A DNA stretch of 64,000 nt from Leptolyngbya sp. KIOST-1. GTDB taxonomy: Bacteria; Cyanobacteriota; Cyanobacteriia; Phormidesmidales; Phormidesmidaceae. Under the pieces are notes generated by a model. It made no database searches. It was not told the DNA's origin and saw only the letters and a program-made list of their open reading frames with translations. Numbering within the stretch: position 1 is the stretch's first letter; every line of letters starts with the position of its first letter. Of this stretch, positions 27,831 to 37,117 are shown in pieces. The translations under genes were made by a program, and so were the position numbers. The DNA lies in assembly GCF_000763385.1 (NCBI RefSeq), contig NZ_JQFA01000004.1, positions 1,302,001 through 1,366,000 of the forward strand. The letters run 5' to 3'.

Positions 27831-28787
27831 ATGAAAGTATTGGTCGTTGGCGCTACCGGCACCCTTGGCAGGCAAATTGCCCGCCGTGCCCTGGACGAAG
27901 GGCATGAGGTTCGTTGCCTAGTCAGAAGCGCTCAACGAGCGGCTTTTCTGCGGGAGTGGGGGGTAGAACTGGTGCGGGGTAACCTCTCCAGGCCAGAAAC
28001 CCTGCCCCCCGCCCTTGAGGGCATTGAGGCCGTTATCGATGCCGCCACCGCCCGCCCGTCGGAGTCGGTGATGGATGTGGACTGGCACGGCAAAGTCAAT
28101 TTAATCAAGGCCTGCCGCGACGCTGGCATTCAGCGATTCATCTTTTTCTCAATTCTTAACTCCGAAAAGTTTCCCCATGTGCCGCTGATGAACGTCAAGC
28201 GCTGCACCGAGAAATTTCTGGCCGAGTCGGGGCTCAACTACACCATTCTTCAGCCCTGTGGCTTTCTGCAGGGCCTGATTGGCCAGTACGCCATTCCCAT
28301 TCTCGAAAAACAGCCGATCTGGGTGATGGGAGAAGCGGCCCCGATCGCCTACATGGATACCCAGGACATTGCCCGGTTCGCCGTCAAGGCGCTGTCTATC
28401 CCTGCGACAGAGAACCGCAGCTTTCCGCTGGCGGGCACCCGTGCCTGGGGTGCCTACGAAATCATGCGCCTGTGCGAGCGCAAGTGCGGTCAGGAGGCCA
28501 GGGTTTCGCGCATTTCCCTGGATCTGTTGCGGGCGATTCGCAAGGTGGCGCAGTTCTTTCAGTGGGGCTGGAATTTTGCCGACCGTCTCGCCTTTGTGGA
28601 GGTGGTCGCCGGCAGCCAGCCCCTCGATGCTCCCATGGACGAGGTTTACCAGGTGTTTGATATTCCCAAAGAGGAGATCACCACCCTGGAAGACTACATG
28701 CAGGAGTACTTCAGCCGGATAATGAAAAAGCTGAAGGAACTGGACTACGACAGCGACAAGGCCAACAAGAAGAAGCTGCCGTTCTAG
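27831..28787 (+). CDS. ycf39: Ycf39-type NAD(P)-binding photosystem II assembly protein
   Basis: The 318-residue atypical short-chain dehydrogenase starts MKVLVVGATGTLGRQIARRA with the nucleotide motif GATGTLG. It lacks the catalytic YxxxK pair of true dehydrogenases. The family segments FIFFSILNSEKFPHVPLMNV, LNYTILQPCGFLQGLI and the Lys-rich end match Ycf39, which helps chlorophyll delivery to nascent D1 in photosystem II assembly. It lies 76 bases after petM on the same strand. Its TAG stop coincides with a CTAG followed by an R1 repeat end (GGGCTGTC). Confidence 0.93.
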   Translation: MKVLVVGATGTLGRQIARRALDEGHEVRCLVRSAQRAAFLREWGVELVRGNLSRPETLPPALEGIEAVIDAATARPSESVMDVDWHGKVNLIKACRDAGIQRFIFFSILNSEKFPHVPLMNVKRCTEKFLAESGLNYTILQPCGFLQGLIGQYAIPILEKQPIWVMGEAAPIAYMDTQDIARFAVKALSIPATENRSFPLAGTRAWGAYEIMRLCERKCGQEARVSRISLDLLRAIRKVAQFFQWGWNFADRLAFVEVVAGSQPLDAPMDEVYQVFDIPKEEITTLEDYMQEYFSRIMKKLKELDYDSDKANKKKLPF

Positions 28788-28865
28788 GGGCTGTCTCATC
28801 CAGAAGATGTTGGGGGTGCACGGTGCAAGGTATACGGTGCAAGGCAGAACTGCAAACCGTATACC
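28784..28865. repeat. R1 terminus remnant at ycf39 stop, then hairpin
   Basis: CTAG (28784-28787, containing the ycf39 stop) is followed by GGGCTGTCTCATC, the R1 left end with one insertion. The rest of the element is missing. Next, GGTATACGGT (28829-28838) is exactly complementary to ACCGTATACC (28856-28865), and CGGTGCAAGG occurs twice (28821, 28835). The hairpin may act as an mRNA 3' end. Confidence 0.5.
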
Positions 28866-28977
28866 GTAAACCCTCTTCTTACAATTAATTGGACTCGGTT
28901 ACTTAAACGCTCGCAAGCGCAAAAGTGGGCCAGAGGCTCTGCCCCTGACCCTGCCTTAGCCGGTGGCCTGGCCCAAC

Positions 28978-29976
28978 CTAACCAGCCAGATAGGCCTTCA
29001 GGTCGTGGCGGGCGTAGCGCAGCTTTTTAATCGCGTCGCGCTCGATCTGGCGCACTCGCTCGCGGCTGACGTTGAGCTGCTGGCCCACTTTGGAGAGCGA
29101 CAGCCCCTCCCCGGTGCCGAGGCCAAACCGCAGCACCAGCACCTCTCGCTGCTGCGGGGTGAGGCGATCGAGAATGCGGAAGATATCTTGTTGGAGGCTG
29201 TTTTGGGCGGCGTAGTCCTCAGGCGATCGCCCCTGGTCGTCTTCCAGCATGTCGGCCAGTTCGGTGTCGCCCTTGTCGCCTACCATGGCGTTGAGCGACA
29301 TCGGCTGCTGCGACTGGGACAGAAACTGGCGCACCTGGGTAATGGGCATCTCCAGATGGTTGGCCACCTCTTCCAGGGTGGCGGTGCGGCCCAGTTCCTG
29401 GGCCAGGTGGCGCTGGGCCCGCTTGATTTTGGTCAGCTTTTCAAAAATGTGGATGGGCAGGCGAATGGCGCGGCTTTTCTCGGCGATCGCCCGGGTGACC
29501 GCCTGCCGAATCCACCAGTAGGCGTAGGTCGAAAAACGAAAACCCTTGGTGGGGTCAAACTTCTCTACGCCTCGCTGCAGCCCCAGGGTGCCTTCCTGAA
29601 CCAGATCCATCAGGTCCAGGTTGCGCTTAGTGTACTTTTTCGCGATCGAAACCACCAGTCGCAGGTTGGCCTCCACCATGCGGCGGCGGGCGGCCTCACC
29701 CAGCTCCAGCTGCTCCTGCAGGTCGTTCACAGACAGGTCAGCGGCATCGGCCCAGTCTTCGGCTGAGGGGTCGTGACCGAGGGTTTTGGCGAGTTTGGCT
29801 GCGATCGCGTTGAGCTGGTTCAGCCGCTGCACCCGTTTGCCCAGCGAAATTTCTTCGTCACGGGTGAGTCGGGGAATGCGGCCAATTTCCTTCAGGTATG
29901 CCTGAACGGAGTTACTGGAGGTAGAAAGAGCTTGAGCCATGGGAACATCACTAGCGGCAGTCGACTTAGATGCCAC
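28978..29976 (-). CDS. Group 2 RNA polymerase sigma factor (RpoD/SigA family)
   Basis: The 332-residue sigma-70 protein contains region 1.2 ([21 protein letters not shown]), regions 2.1-2.4 ([30 protein letters not shown] with [19 protein letters not shown]), region 3 and region 4 with the helix-turn-helix [20 protein letters not shown]. It lacks the long region 1.1 and linker of SigA, so it is a non-essential group 2 factor, typical of cyanobacterial stress and nitrogen responses. Which lettered Sig it is cannot be told. Start could be ATG 29976 or 29940. Confidence 0.93.
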   Translation of the reverse strand: MASKSTAASDVPMAQALSTSSNSVQAYLKEIGRIPRLTRDEEISLGKRVQRLNQLNAIAAKLAKTLGHDPSAEDWADAADLSVNDLQEQLELGEAARRRMVEANLRLVVSIAKKYTKRNLDLMDLVQEGTLGLQRGVEKFDPTKGFRFSTYAYWWIRQAVTRAIAEKSRAIRLPIHIFEKLTKIKRAQRHLAQELGRTATLEEVANHLEMPITQVRQFLSQSQQPMSLNAMVGDKGDTELADMLEDDQGRSPEDYAAQNSLQQDIFRILDRLTPQQREVLVLRFGLGTGEGLSLSKVGQQLNVSRERVRQIERDAIKKLRYARHDLKAYLAG

Positions 29977-30031
29977 TATGACAAGGTCCGGCCTCCCATG
30001 CCTCTACCCTGAGGGGGGGCTAAAGATTTCC

Positions 30032-30874
30032 TTAAGGGGTGCAGTTGGTGCCATCGTACTGGACTTGCACCGGCAGCCAGTGGGCCTGGGGGTTTGGCAT
30101 TGGTCCAGTTTGGGGTGCGAAGGTGCGCTGTAGCACCAGCTCCAGGGCCTTTTCATCCAGCACGGTGTAGCCCGTACTGTCGAGCAGCACGGGGGCTTTT
30201 ACCAGGGCTCCGGAGGCCGACACAATCACCCCCACCAGGCCCTCGGCGGGGGGCGGCACCAGGCAGGTATTGATCGGGTAGGGAACCTGAAGGGGAGCCA
30301 GTTTTTGACCCAGGACGGGGATGTCGCGATCGCTGAGCCCCTGGCTTTCGGTTTCTAACCACTGGGGCACAACGGCCACATGGAAATTGATGTCGTCACT
30401 GCTGAGCGATTTGGCCTGCTGGTTGAACTGGTACTGGGCCGGGTCGCGCAGGCGATCGTCGAGGGTGGCTGGCAGGGGCTCGGAGGGGACCGGCTCCAGG
30501 GCGACTGGCTCCGGGGTGGCAGGGGGCGTTGGCTGGGGCTGGGGCACGGCTGGAGCCGGCTGAACAGTGCGTGCCGCTGCCTGGGGGGAAGCGGGAGCGG
30601 GTGCCGCTGGGGCAGCTGCCGCAGAAGCAGGTGCCGCAGGAGTAGTCACCTCCTCGGCTTCAGGGGCAGACGGGGCGGGCAGCCGCACGACATCAATCAC
30701 TGCCGCAGGATCGATTGCCGCCAACTCGTCCTGGGGCTCTGGCGAAGACGCAGGCATGGGCATACCCAGCAGCAGGCCGTGCATCCCAATCGAAACCAGC
30801 GCCAGCAGGCCCCCCCCGGACCACCGGAGCGCGCGCTTACCCGCCCTGAGTTTGAGAGGAAATGCCATGGTCAT
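30032..30874 (-). CDS. TonB-like envelope protein
   Basis: The 280-residue protein has an N-terminal membrane anchor (about 18-38, WSGGGLLALVSIGMHGLLLG), then a Pro/Ala/Glu-rich linker (about 40-135) and a C-terminal domain (about 190-275) with LVGVIVSASGALVKAPVLLDS and LELVLQRTFAP, reminiscent of TonB C-terminal domains. Such proteins span the periplasm to energise outer-membrane transporters. No ExbB/ExbD genes are beside it. Adjacent to a sigma factor on the same strand, about 55 bases downstream of its own stop. Confidence 0.7.
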   Translation of the reverse strand: MTMAFPLKLRAGKRALRWSGGGLLALVSIGMHGLLLGMPMPASSPEPQDELAAIDPAAVIDVVRLPAPSAPEAEEVTTPAAPASAAAAPAAPAPASPQAAARTVQPAPAVPQPQPTPPATPEPVALEPVPSEPLPATLDDRLRDPAQYQFNQQAKSLSSDDINFHVAVVPQWLETESQGLSDRDIPVLGQKLAPLQVPYPINTCLVPPPAEGLVGVIVSASGALVKAPVLLDSTGYTVLDEKALELVLQRTFAPQTGPMPNPQAHWLPVQVQYDGTNCTP

Positions 30875-31011
30875 ACCCGTTGCTCCGCAATCGTGATGTC
30901 AGCGTTCCAGTTTTTGCTGTTCCAGTTCTTGCCGTTCTAAAGGTGGCACATCTTGCAAACCGCGTTACTGATGAACAGACAGTTTTTATACTGTCGTTAT
31001 TTGCCGTTACC

Positions 31012-31141
31012 CTAGGGGCTGTCATCAATTAGCTGCTAAGCGCTAAAAATTAAGGGTTACAGCCCCTAGCCTGGCGTTTGGGTCGGGCGTGGCAAAGTTT
31101 GATATACCGAACTTTTAGCCACAATTGATGACACGCCCTAG
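31012..31141. mobile_element. R1 dispersed element, clearest copy with CTAG duplications (MITE-like)
   Basis: The 122-base element (31016-31137) has inverted ends GGGCTGTCATCAATT and GGCGTGTCATCAATT (right end read on the minus strand), matching at 13 of 15 positions. It is flanked by CTAG on both sides (31012-31015 and 31138-31141). No transposase frame is inside. A four-base YTAR-type duplication is characteristic of some IS5-family elements, so a non-autonomous IS5-related element is the best inference. It lies in the divergent region between the TonB-like gene and the phosphatase gene. Confidence 0.8.
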
Positions 31142-31176
31142 GGCTGTCGAGGCTTGTCACAAAAAGGCTTAAATCA

Positions 31177-33045
31177 ATGCGGCGAGAAGACTTGACCCTA
31201 TTGTCGGCAGGCCTGTTGCTGGTGCTCACTACCCTGCTCTTGATTATTTTGGAGCCCCGTCTGTCCCCCCCTGATCCCACCTCTAACCTGACTACCGTGT
31301 CCACCCAGCTCTTGACCGATCCGTTTTTGCAGTACCCCACCCCTGGCGCAGTGCGAGTGGTGTGGTTTACCGAGTTTGAAGGCCAAAACCACCAGGTCCG
31401 GTGGGGGTCGCCCGACCAATCCCCCGACGCTAACTTACCCAACCAGGCCCCGGCACTCACCACCCAGCTGACCCGCACCCGCGAGGACGCCCAGTCCCGG
31501 ATCGACCATCCCAACTTTGCTGATCTCCAGCAGACGGTGCCACGGCCCATCTGGCGGCACGAAGCCACCGTGACGGGGCTGCCGCCGGGGCAACGGGTGC
31601 CCTACCGGGTCGCCAGCACCGGCCCGGACGGTACAGTGGCGGAAAGCCGGGTGTTTACGTTAGCTGGAGCCCCCATCCCTGGCCAGCCACTCCAGATCCT
31701 ACTCACCTCCGACCACCAAAACATGCCCATGACCGCCGCCAATCTGCAAAAGGTGGCCGAAACCCTGGGCCGGGTAGATGCAGTGTTTTTTGCGGGCGAT
31801 CTGGTCAACATTCCCGATCGCGCCTCCGAATGGTTTGACGACAGCCGGGGCTGCGGGTTTTTCCCCTGTTTGCAGGGCAATACCAGCTACGCCCTGGAGC
31901 GCAACGGTCGCACGGTGAGCTATCGGGGGGGCGAAATTATCCAGCACGCGCCGCTGTTTCCCGCCCTGGGCAACCACGAGGTGATGGGGCGCTTTGCCGC
32001 CACTGCGCCCCTGGGGGAGCAGTTCAACCAGCCCATTCCCCGGTCGGCGGCAGTCGGCCTGTACGAGGCCAATGCCGACCTGTTTAACCCCAGCGGCGAC
32101 CCTGAACTGCGCCGCCAGTGGATCATCGACAATTCCTTCAACAGCGAGACCTACGAGGCCCTGTTTAGCCTGCCAAAAACCCAGGTGCCGAACCCCGATC
32201 GCCCTGAGACCACCAGCCGTTACTACGCCATTACCCTGGGCGATGTGCGACTGGTGTCGCTCTACGTCACCCAGATCTGGCGACCCTTCAATGTGAGCGC
32301 CACGGTGCGGGGGCGCTACCAGGAGCGCGAAGCCGACCTGAACACCCCGCAAAACTGGGGCTACGGTCAGCACATCTTTGAGCCCATCGAGCGGGGCAGT
32401 TTGCAGTACCAGTGGCTGGAGCGGGAACTGGCCAGCGACGCCTTTCGCCAGGCCAGATACAAAGTGGTGATGCTGCACCACCCGCCCCACACCCTGGGCG
32501 ACAACATTGTGCCCCCGTTTACTACCCCGATGCCCCGCTACGATCGCGATGGGGCGGGCCGCCTTACCGCCGTACGCTACGAGTATCCCCGCGCCGACGA
32601 CCACATTGCCCGCGACCTGGTGCCGCTGCTGGAGCAGGCTGGGGTAGACCTGGTTTTCTACGGCCACTCGCACCTGTGGAATCGGTTTGTGTCGCCCCAG
32701 GGCACCCACTACCTGGAAACCTCAAACGTCGGCAACTCCTACGGAGCCTTCTGGAAAGATGCGGCCCGTCCGGTACCGCCTCAGACCCTGGAGGGTTCGG
32801 CGGTGACCTACCCCCCCACCGACTACATCGCCCAGGGCGACCCCAACGGCCTGGAACCCGTGGTGCCCACCCTGGTCCCCCTGCGCGACGACAGCGGCAA
32901 CCCGCAGCCCTACATCGCCAGCAATGACATCACCGTCTTTAGCGTGTTTGATACCGGGGCAGGTACCGTCAGCAGCTATTACTTCGACACGCGATCGCCC
33001 GGCTCTGCGGTGGTGAAGTTCGACGAGTTCGCCGTGGGCCGATGA
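31177..33045 (+). CDS. Purple-acid-phosphatase-like metallophosphoesterase, membrane-anchored
   Basis: The 622-residue protein begins with a signal anchor (LLSAGLLLVLTTLLLIILEP, about 8-28). A fibronectin-III-like N-terminal domain (about 45-160, GAVRVVWFTEFEG ... GLPPGQRVPYRV) precedes the phosphatase domain. Metal motifs are TSDHQN, FAGDLVN, LGNHEVMGRFA, MLHHPPHTLG and FYGHSHLWNR. This build occurs in extracytoplasmic phosphatases that scavenge phosphate from organic esters; the substrate is inferred. Its stop is only three bases from the convergent folC stop. Confidence 0.85.
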   Translation: MRREDLTLLSAGLLLVLTTLLLIILEPRLSPPDPTSNLTTVSTQLLTDPFLQYPTPGAVRVVWFTEFEGQNHQVRWGSPDQSPDANLPNQAPALTTQLTRTREDAQSRIDHPNFADLQQTVPRPIWRHEATVTGLPPGQRVPYRVASTGPDGTVAESRVFTLAGAPIPGQPLQILLTSDHQNMPMTAANLQKVAETLGRVDAVFFAGDLVNIPDRASEWFDDSRGCGFFPCLQGNTSYALERNGRTVSYRGGEIIQHAPLFPALGNHEVMGRFAATAPLGEQFNQPIPRSAAVGLYEANADLFNPSGDPELRRQWIIDNSFNSETYEALFSLPKTQVPNPDRPETTSRYYAITLGDVRLVSLYVTQIWRPFNVSATVRGRYQEREADLNTPQNWGYGQHIFEPIERGSLQYQWLERELASDAFRQARYKVVMLHHPPHTLGDNIVPPFTTPMPRYDRDGAGRLTAVRYEYPRADDHIARDLVPLLEQAGVDLVFYGHSHLWNRFVSPQGTHYLETSNVGNSYGAFWKDAARPVPPQTLEGSAVTYPPTDYIAQGDPNGLEPVVPTLVPLRDDSGNPQPYIASNDITVFSVFDTGAGTVSSYYFDTRSPGSAVVKFDEFAVGR

Positions 33046-33048
33046 GGC

Positions 33049-34398
33049 TCAGGACCGCTCCCGATAGGGTTCGGTGGCCAAAAAATGGCCAATCAGATAC
33101 AGCGATCCGCACAGCACCCTGAGCGGGCTGGGGCTTTGGCCCAGGGCCAGCAGTCCGTCGCGGAGGGAAGGGTGGATCTGACAGTGGGCTAGTTCTGGAC
33201 AGAGCGATCGCGCGATCGCCCCTAGCTCCTCAGGCGCTGCCGTTTCGTGGCCCGGCACGGGCACCAGGTGCAGGGTGTCGTCCGGGCGCAGCAGAGCGGC
33301 AAAAATATCGCCGTGGTCCTTGGTAGCCAGCATGCCCATCAGCCACGCCGTCGGCTGCGGGTTGAGCTGGCTGGCCCACCAGCTATCTACGTACTGGCGC
33401 AGCACTCCGGCGGCGGCGGGGTTGTGGGCTCCGTCGATCAGCAGTGGGTAGGCTGGCTGGCCCCACTGCACCCACTGCAGGCGGCCGGGCCAGCGGGCCT
33501 GGCCCATGCCCGTGGCGATCGCCTCGTCAGAGATATCCCAGCCCTGGTGGCGCAGGCTCTGGAGGGCCGCGATCGCCAGGGCCGAATTCACCCGCTGATG
33601 CTCCCCCAGCAGCACCAGCGGATAGGTAATCCCATCTTCAGCGGAGCCGTAGCGGACCAGGCCGGGGCCTGCGGATACCGCCGGGGCAGGCCACACCGCC
33701 GGGCAGCCCAGATCGGCCAGGCGCGCCTTCACCACCGCCTCTGCCGCCGGGGGCAGAGGGCCAATAATTGCGGGTCGGCCTGGCTTGAGCACCCCCGCCT
33801 TTTCAAAGGCGATATCGGCCAGGGTAGGGCCCAGCCGCTGCCAGTGCTCCCGACTCAGGGAGGTAATCACGCTGACCAGGGGCGCATTCACTACGTTAGT
33901 GGCATCGAGCCGTCCCCCCAGCCCTACCTCCATTACCACTACATCGACGCCAGTCTCGGCAAAGTGCAGCCAGGCGGCGGCGGTCAACACCTCAAACTGG
34001 GTTGGCGAGGGCAACGCCGGGTCGATGGCGGCCACCACCTGGTGCAGCCGCTGAATTAGCGCTTCGGAGCGAATTGGCAGGTCGTTCACCGCAATTCGCT
34101 CTCGCCAGCTCACCAGGTGGGGCGAGGTGTAGCGCCCCACCCGGTAGCCCGCCGCCTTCAGCACCGCCGACAGGTAGGCGCACACCGACCCCTTGCCGTT
34201 GGTCCCCGCCACGTGCACCAGCGGCACCTGGTCCTGGGGGTTGTCCAGGGCCGCCAGCAACCGCTGAATGCGCTCCAGGCCCAGCTCTACCCCAAAGCGT
34301 CCGAAGGGGTCGAGCAACGCCTGAATCTGCCGATCTGGCCCTGCTTCGGGGGGCTGATCCTGGGGAGGCTCATAATCTGGAGGTTGCGTCACGGCCAT
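33049..34398 (-). CDS. folC: Folylpolyglutamate synthase / dihydrofolate synthase
   Basis: The 449-residue Mur-ligase-type enzyme adds glutamate to dihydropteroate and to folates. The ATP loop is VHVAGTNGKGSVCAYL (about 60-75), followed by YTSPHLVSWRERI and the lysine-carbamate region VVMEVGLGGRLDATNVV. The C-terminal ligase domain has PLLIDGAHNPAAAGVL (about 305). The first 20 or so residues are low-complexity Pro/Gln/Asp and may not all be translated. It is convergent with the phosphatase gene with a three-base gap. Confidence 0.95.
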   Translation of the reverse strand: MAVTQPPDYEPPQDQPPEAGPDRQIQALLDPFGRFGVELGLERIQRLLAALDNPQDQVPLVHVAGTNGKGSVCAYLSAVLKAAGYRVGRYTSPHLVSWRERIAVNDLPIRSEALIQRLHQVVAAIDPALPSPTQFEVLTAAAWLHFAETGVDVVVMEVGLGGRLDATNVVNAPLVSVITSLSREHWQRLGPTLADIAFEKAGVLKPGRPAIIGPLPPAAEAVVKARLADLGCPAVWPAPAVSAGPGLVRYGSAEDGITYPLVLLGEHQRVNSALAIAALQSLRHQGWDISDEAIATGMGQARWPGRLQWVQWGQPAYPLLIDGAHNPAAAGVLRQYVDSWWASQLNPQPTAWLMGMLATKDHGDIFAALLRPDDTLHLVPVPGHETAAPEELGAIARSLCPELAHCQIHPSLRDGLLALGQSPSPLRVLCGSLYLIGHFLATEPYRERS

Positions 34399-34632
34399 CG
34401 ATTATCTTCCTGGGGAAAGCGTTTACCAAAAGGGGATCAGATCTGCGATCGCCTCCAGAGTTGTCTGGCAGCAGCAAACCACATCGCCGTCGCCAGAGAG
34501 GCCAGCACCTAACCCACCTCCACAAAGCATTAGCTATACCCGATACCCGACACCTAACGCCTGACATCTGACACCCTAGCCAAAGTGGTTACACCTCCGC
34601 CAACCGATACTAGCAGCAACAAAACTCCCCAC

Positions 34633-34660
34633 AAAAAAGGCGCAGCATTCGGCTGCGCCT
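34633..34660 (-). terminator. Intrinsic terminator of glnB
   Basis: On the minus strand GGCGCAGC (34659-34652) pairs with GCTGCGCC (34646-34639) around a five-base loop, followed by six T residues (34638-34633). It lies about 40 bases after the glnB stop. Confidence 0.92.
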
Positions 34661-34697
34661 GAGCTTGAGTTGTCACCTATCGGTACAGCCAGGCAAG

Positions 34698-35039
<342 letters not shown>

Positions 35040-35110
35040 TCAAACAAGGTGCTTCAGCGATTTTTGTTTAGCTTCGGTCTATGTTTATCGGGCTTGCCCC
35101 CTAGAATACT

Positions 35111-35124
35111 GCATCACTCGCTAC
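35111..35124 (-). promoter_or_regulatory. Possible NtcA-binding site upstream of glnB
   Basis: Read on the minus strand, GTA-N8-TGC differs from the NtcA consensus GTA-N8-TAC at one position. It lies about 75 bases before the glnB start. NtcA control of glnB is established in several cyanobacteria. No perfect TAN3T box is found at the ideal distance, so this is tentative. Confidence 0.3.
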
Positions 35125-35185
35125 AAAAGTGGAGGAGAGCAGGCGGCAGCCAGGGTGACAGCAGCCCTAGAGCGCATTTCAAGCC

Positions 35186-35869
35186 CTAGCGAGCGTTGTT
35201 CAGCAGCGGCTTCATGATCAAAAAGCCGGCCCCAAAGGCGCTGACCACAATGAGCAAAATGGTGGCCGCCAACCACAGTCCACTCAGATCTTTGGGGCGC
35301 TGGCTCAGCTGCCCGGGGCGGTTGGGGTCGATGCGCTCTTCGGTGTAGTAGCGCTGGGGCATCGGGGCAGGAGGGCGTTGGGGGGGCTTCTTCGCGGCTT
35401 TTTTAGCCTTGGGCTTCTTCACCATCTGGGTCAACTGGGTGGCCAGGGTGGAGACCCCCTCGCCCACCGACTCAGACAGCCGCTCGGGCAAAGACACCGA
35501 CGGTTCCTCATCCATCGGCGCGGGGGCCATGGGCATGGGGTAGGTGGGGGCGATCGCCTGGGCTTCCAGGTTGACAGGCCCGCTGGCAGCCACCTCCAGG
35601 GGCTGGGGCTGGCTCACCTCGATCGCTTGCTTGAGGCGGGCCGCCGAGTCGGCAAAGCGAATCATCTCCTGGCGCAGCACCTGATTTTGCTGATTCAGCT
35701 GCTGATTTTGGTGGGTGAGCGAATCGACCATAGCCTGGGTCGCCCGCAGCTCTGTGGCCAGCTCACGGTACACCGAAATGGGCACCGAAGGAGCCTGCCG
35801 ACCGCCCTGGGGGGCCTCCGGGGCAACGGTCCCTGGATACGTAGATTCGGAAGAAAAAGGTACGTTCAT
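35186..35869 (-). CDS. Coiled-coil protein with C-terminal membrane anchor, unrecognised
   Basis: Starting at ATG 35869 (MNVPFSSESTYPG) the protein has 227 residues. A coiled coil occupies about 35-85 (YRELATELRATQAMVDSLTH and Gln/Asn-rich heptads), followed by a Pro/Met-rich linker, a Lys/Ala-rich basic patch (KKPKAKKAAKKPPQ) and one membrane helix near the end (WLAATILLIVVSAFGAGFLI). The frame stays open 23 codons further upstream, but that extension is not protein-like. The topology is that of a tail-anchored protein. Function is unknown. Confidence 0.65.
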   Translation of the reverse strand: MNVPFSSESTYPGTVAPEAPQGGRQAPSVPISVYRELATELRATQAMVDSLTHQNQQLNQQNQVLRQEMIRFADSAARLKQAIEVSQPQPLEVAASGPVNLEAQAIAPTYPMPMAPAPMDEEPSVSLPERLSESVGEGVSTLATQLTQMVKKPKAKKAAKKPPQRPPAPMPQRYYTEERIDPNRPGQLSQRPKDLSGLWLAATILLIVVSAFGAGFLIMKPLLNNAR

Positions 35870-36163
35870 GATGACGGTAGAAGGGGCGTTGGAGAGTAAA
35901 AACAAGGCTGAAATTTGGTCTGCCCAAGGGTAGTTCAAATTTCAGCGCGTGCACCAGCTTTGGTCAAAAAAGTTTTGTCGCCAGGTCAGTGGGGCTGGTT
36001 ACGACCGACGCAGGGCGATGGGAGGCTGACAAAACCTACCACAGACCGCACCAAGACCAAAGCTGGCCTATAGTTTACGTGTATTATCGAAGATCCGCTA
36101 CTGTCTCACCCGCAGACGCTAGGTCCAGACTCGATCCAGCAACAGGTGGACGAGTACTCGGTT

Positions 36164-36253
36164 GAAGAGAGCGCAAATGAAGAGAGCGCAAATGAAGAGA
36201 GCGCAAATGAAGAGAGCGCAAATGAAGAGAGCGCAAATGAAGAGAGCGCAAAA
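36164..36253. repeat. Six tandem copies of a 15-bp unit
   Basis: GAAGAGAGCGCAAAT is repeated six times without a gap; only the last base of the sixth copy differs. The unit length is a codon multiple, and both strands stay open through the array (plus: EESAN repeats, minus: FALSS repeats). The surrounding interval, 35870-36311, has no other recognised gene. A short plus-strand frame 36083-36271, lacking an ATG, reads IIEDPLLSHPQTLGPDSIQQ before the EESAN units and could be a gene remnant. Confidence 0.9.
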
Positions 36254-36311
36254 GAGGTTATCTTTTTTTGAAAATCCTGGTTAGCAATCCTGGATCTGGC
36301 GTTGACCGCGG

Positions 36312-37088
36312 CTACCCCGTAGCCAGGGCGGCGGCGATCGCCCCACTGTCTGCCACAAACCCAAAGCACTGGTTGACGTTGTATACCGTGGCCTGGGCGC
36401 AGTAGTCGGGGGACGTGGTGGCGCTGCAGTCCCGCAGCAAAATACAGTCGTAGCCAAGGAAATTGGCGTCCTGCAGGGTGGCCATGACACACTGGTCCAC
36501 ATTCACCCCGGCAAACAGCAGGGTGGTTTTACCGAGATTGCGCAGAATGCTATCCAGGGGCGTGTCCCAAAAGCCGCTCATGCGGTACTTATCGACCCAA
36601 ATGTCCTGGGGCTGAGCCTCTAGTTCATCCACCACCGCCGCGGCCCAACTGCCCTTAGTCAGCACCGGGGCACCGTTGGCCGGCAGGGGGTCACCCAGGC
36701 CAACCCCGGTCCCGCTGGGGTTGTAGACGTGCCGCAGCCCGGCGCTGATGTTGAGCAGATCAGGCCGATTGCCCCAGTTCACCCACACCACCGGCACCTG
36801 GGCCGATCGCAGCTGGGGCAGCAGGGTTTGCAGCGGCGGAATCGCCCGCCGAGCCGGGGCGACATCGACCCCAATGCTGGCCAGCCAGCCGTCGGGGTGG
36901 CAAAAGTCGTTCTGCATGTCAATTACCAGACAGGCGGTTTTGCTGAGGTCAAACCGGACCTGCTTGGTATCGGTGGTGAGGTTGGCCAACCGGGGCTGGA
37001 GTTCCTGGCGACTGATGTCGGCGGCTTGTTCGTTGACCCACCAGGCGTTGGGGGGAGTACCGAGGGGCCGCAGGTTGGAGCTATCCAT
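36312..37088 (-). CDS. Isochorismatase-like cysteine hydrolase
   Basis: The 258-residue protein has the family triad: Asp in CLVIDMQNDFCHP (about 62-74), Lys in TKGSWAAAVVDEL (about 140) and Cys in FAGVNVDQCVMATLQDA (about 190). These enzymes hydrolyse amides such as ureidoacrylate, nicotinamide or N-carbamoyl compounds; the substrate here is unknown. ATG 37088 (MDSSNLRPLGTPPNAWWVN) is chosen, since earlier in-frame codons would overlap mraY and are not conserved. It is 29 bases downstream of mraY on the same strand and may be co-transcribed. Confidence 0.85.
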   Translation of the reverse strand: MDSSNLRPLGTPPNAWWVNEQAADISRQELQPRLANLTTDTKQVRFDLSKTACLVIDMQNDFCHPDGWLASIGVDVAPARRAIPPLQTLLPQLRSAQVPVVWVNWGNRPDLLNISAGLRHVYNPSGTGVGLGDPLPANGAPVLTKGSWAAAVVDELEAQPQDIWVDKYRMSGFWDTPLDSILRNLGKTTLLFAGVNVDQCVMATLQDANFLGYDCILLRDCSATTSPDYCAQATVYNVNQCFGFVADSGAIAAALATG

Positions 37089-37117
37089 GGCGAGATATCT
37101 AAGGCTGACCTGACTGG

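Noticed and set aside
36164-36253. Tandem repeats as a CRISPR array
   Set aside because: The 15-base units are contiguous with no spacers, and no cas gene is present.
36106-36492. Minus-strand frame with FALSS pentapeptide repeats
   Set aside because: Overlaps the end of the cysteine hydrolase gene in another frame and is only the translation of the tandem repeat plus antisense-like sequence.
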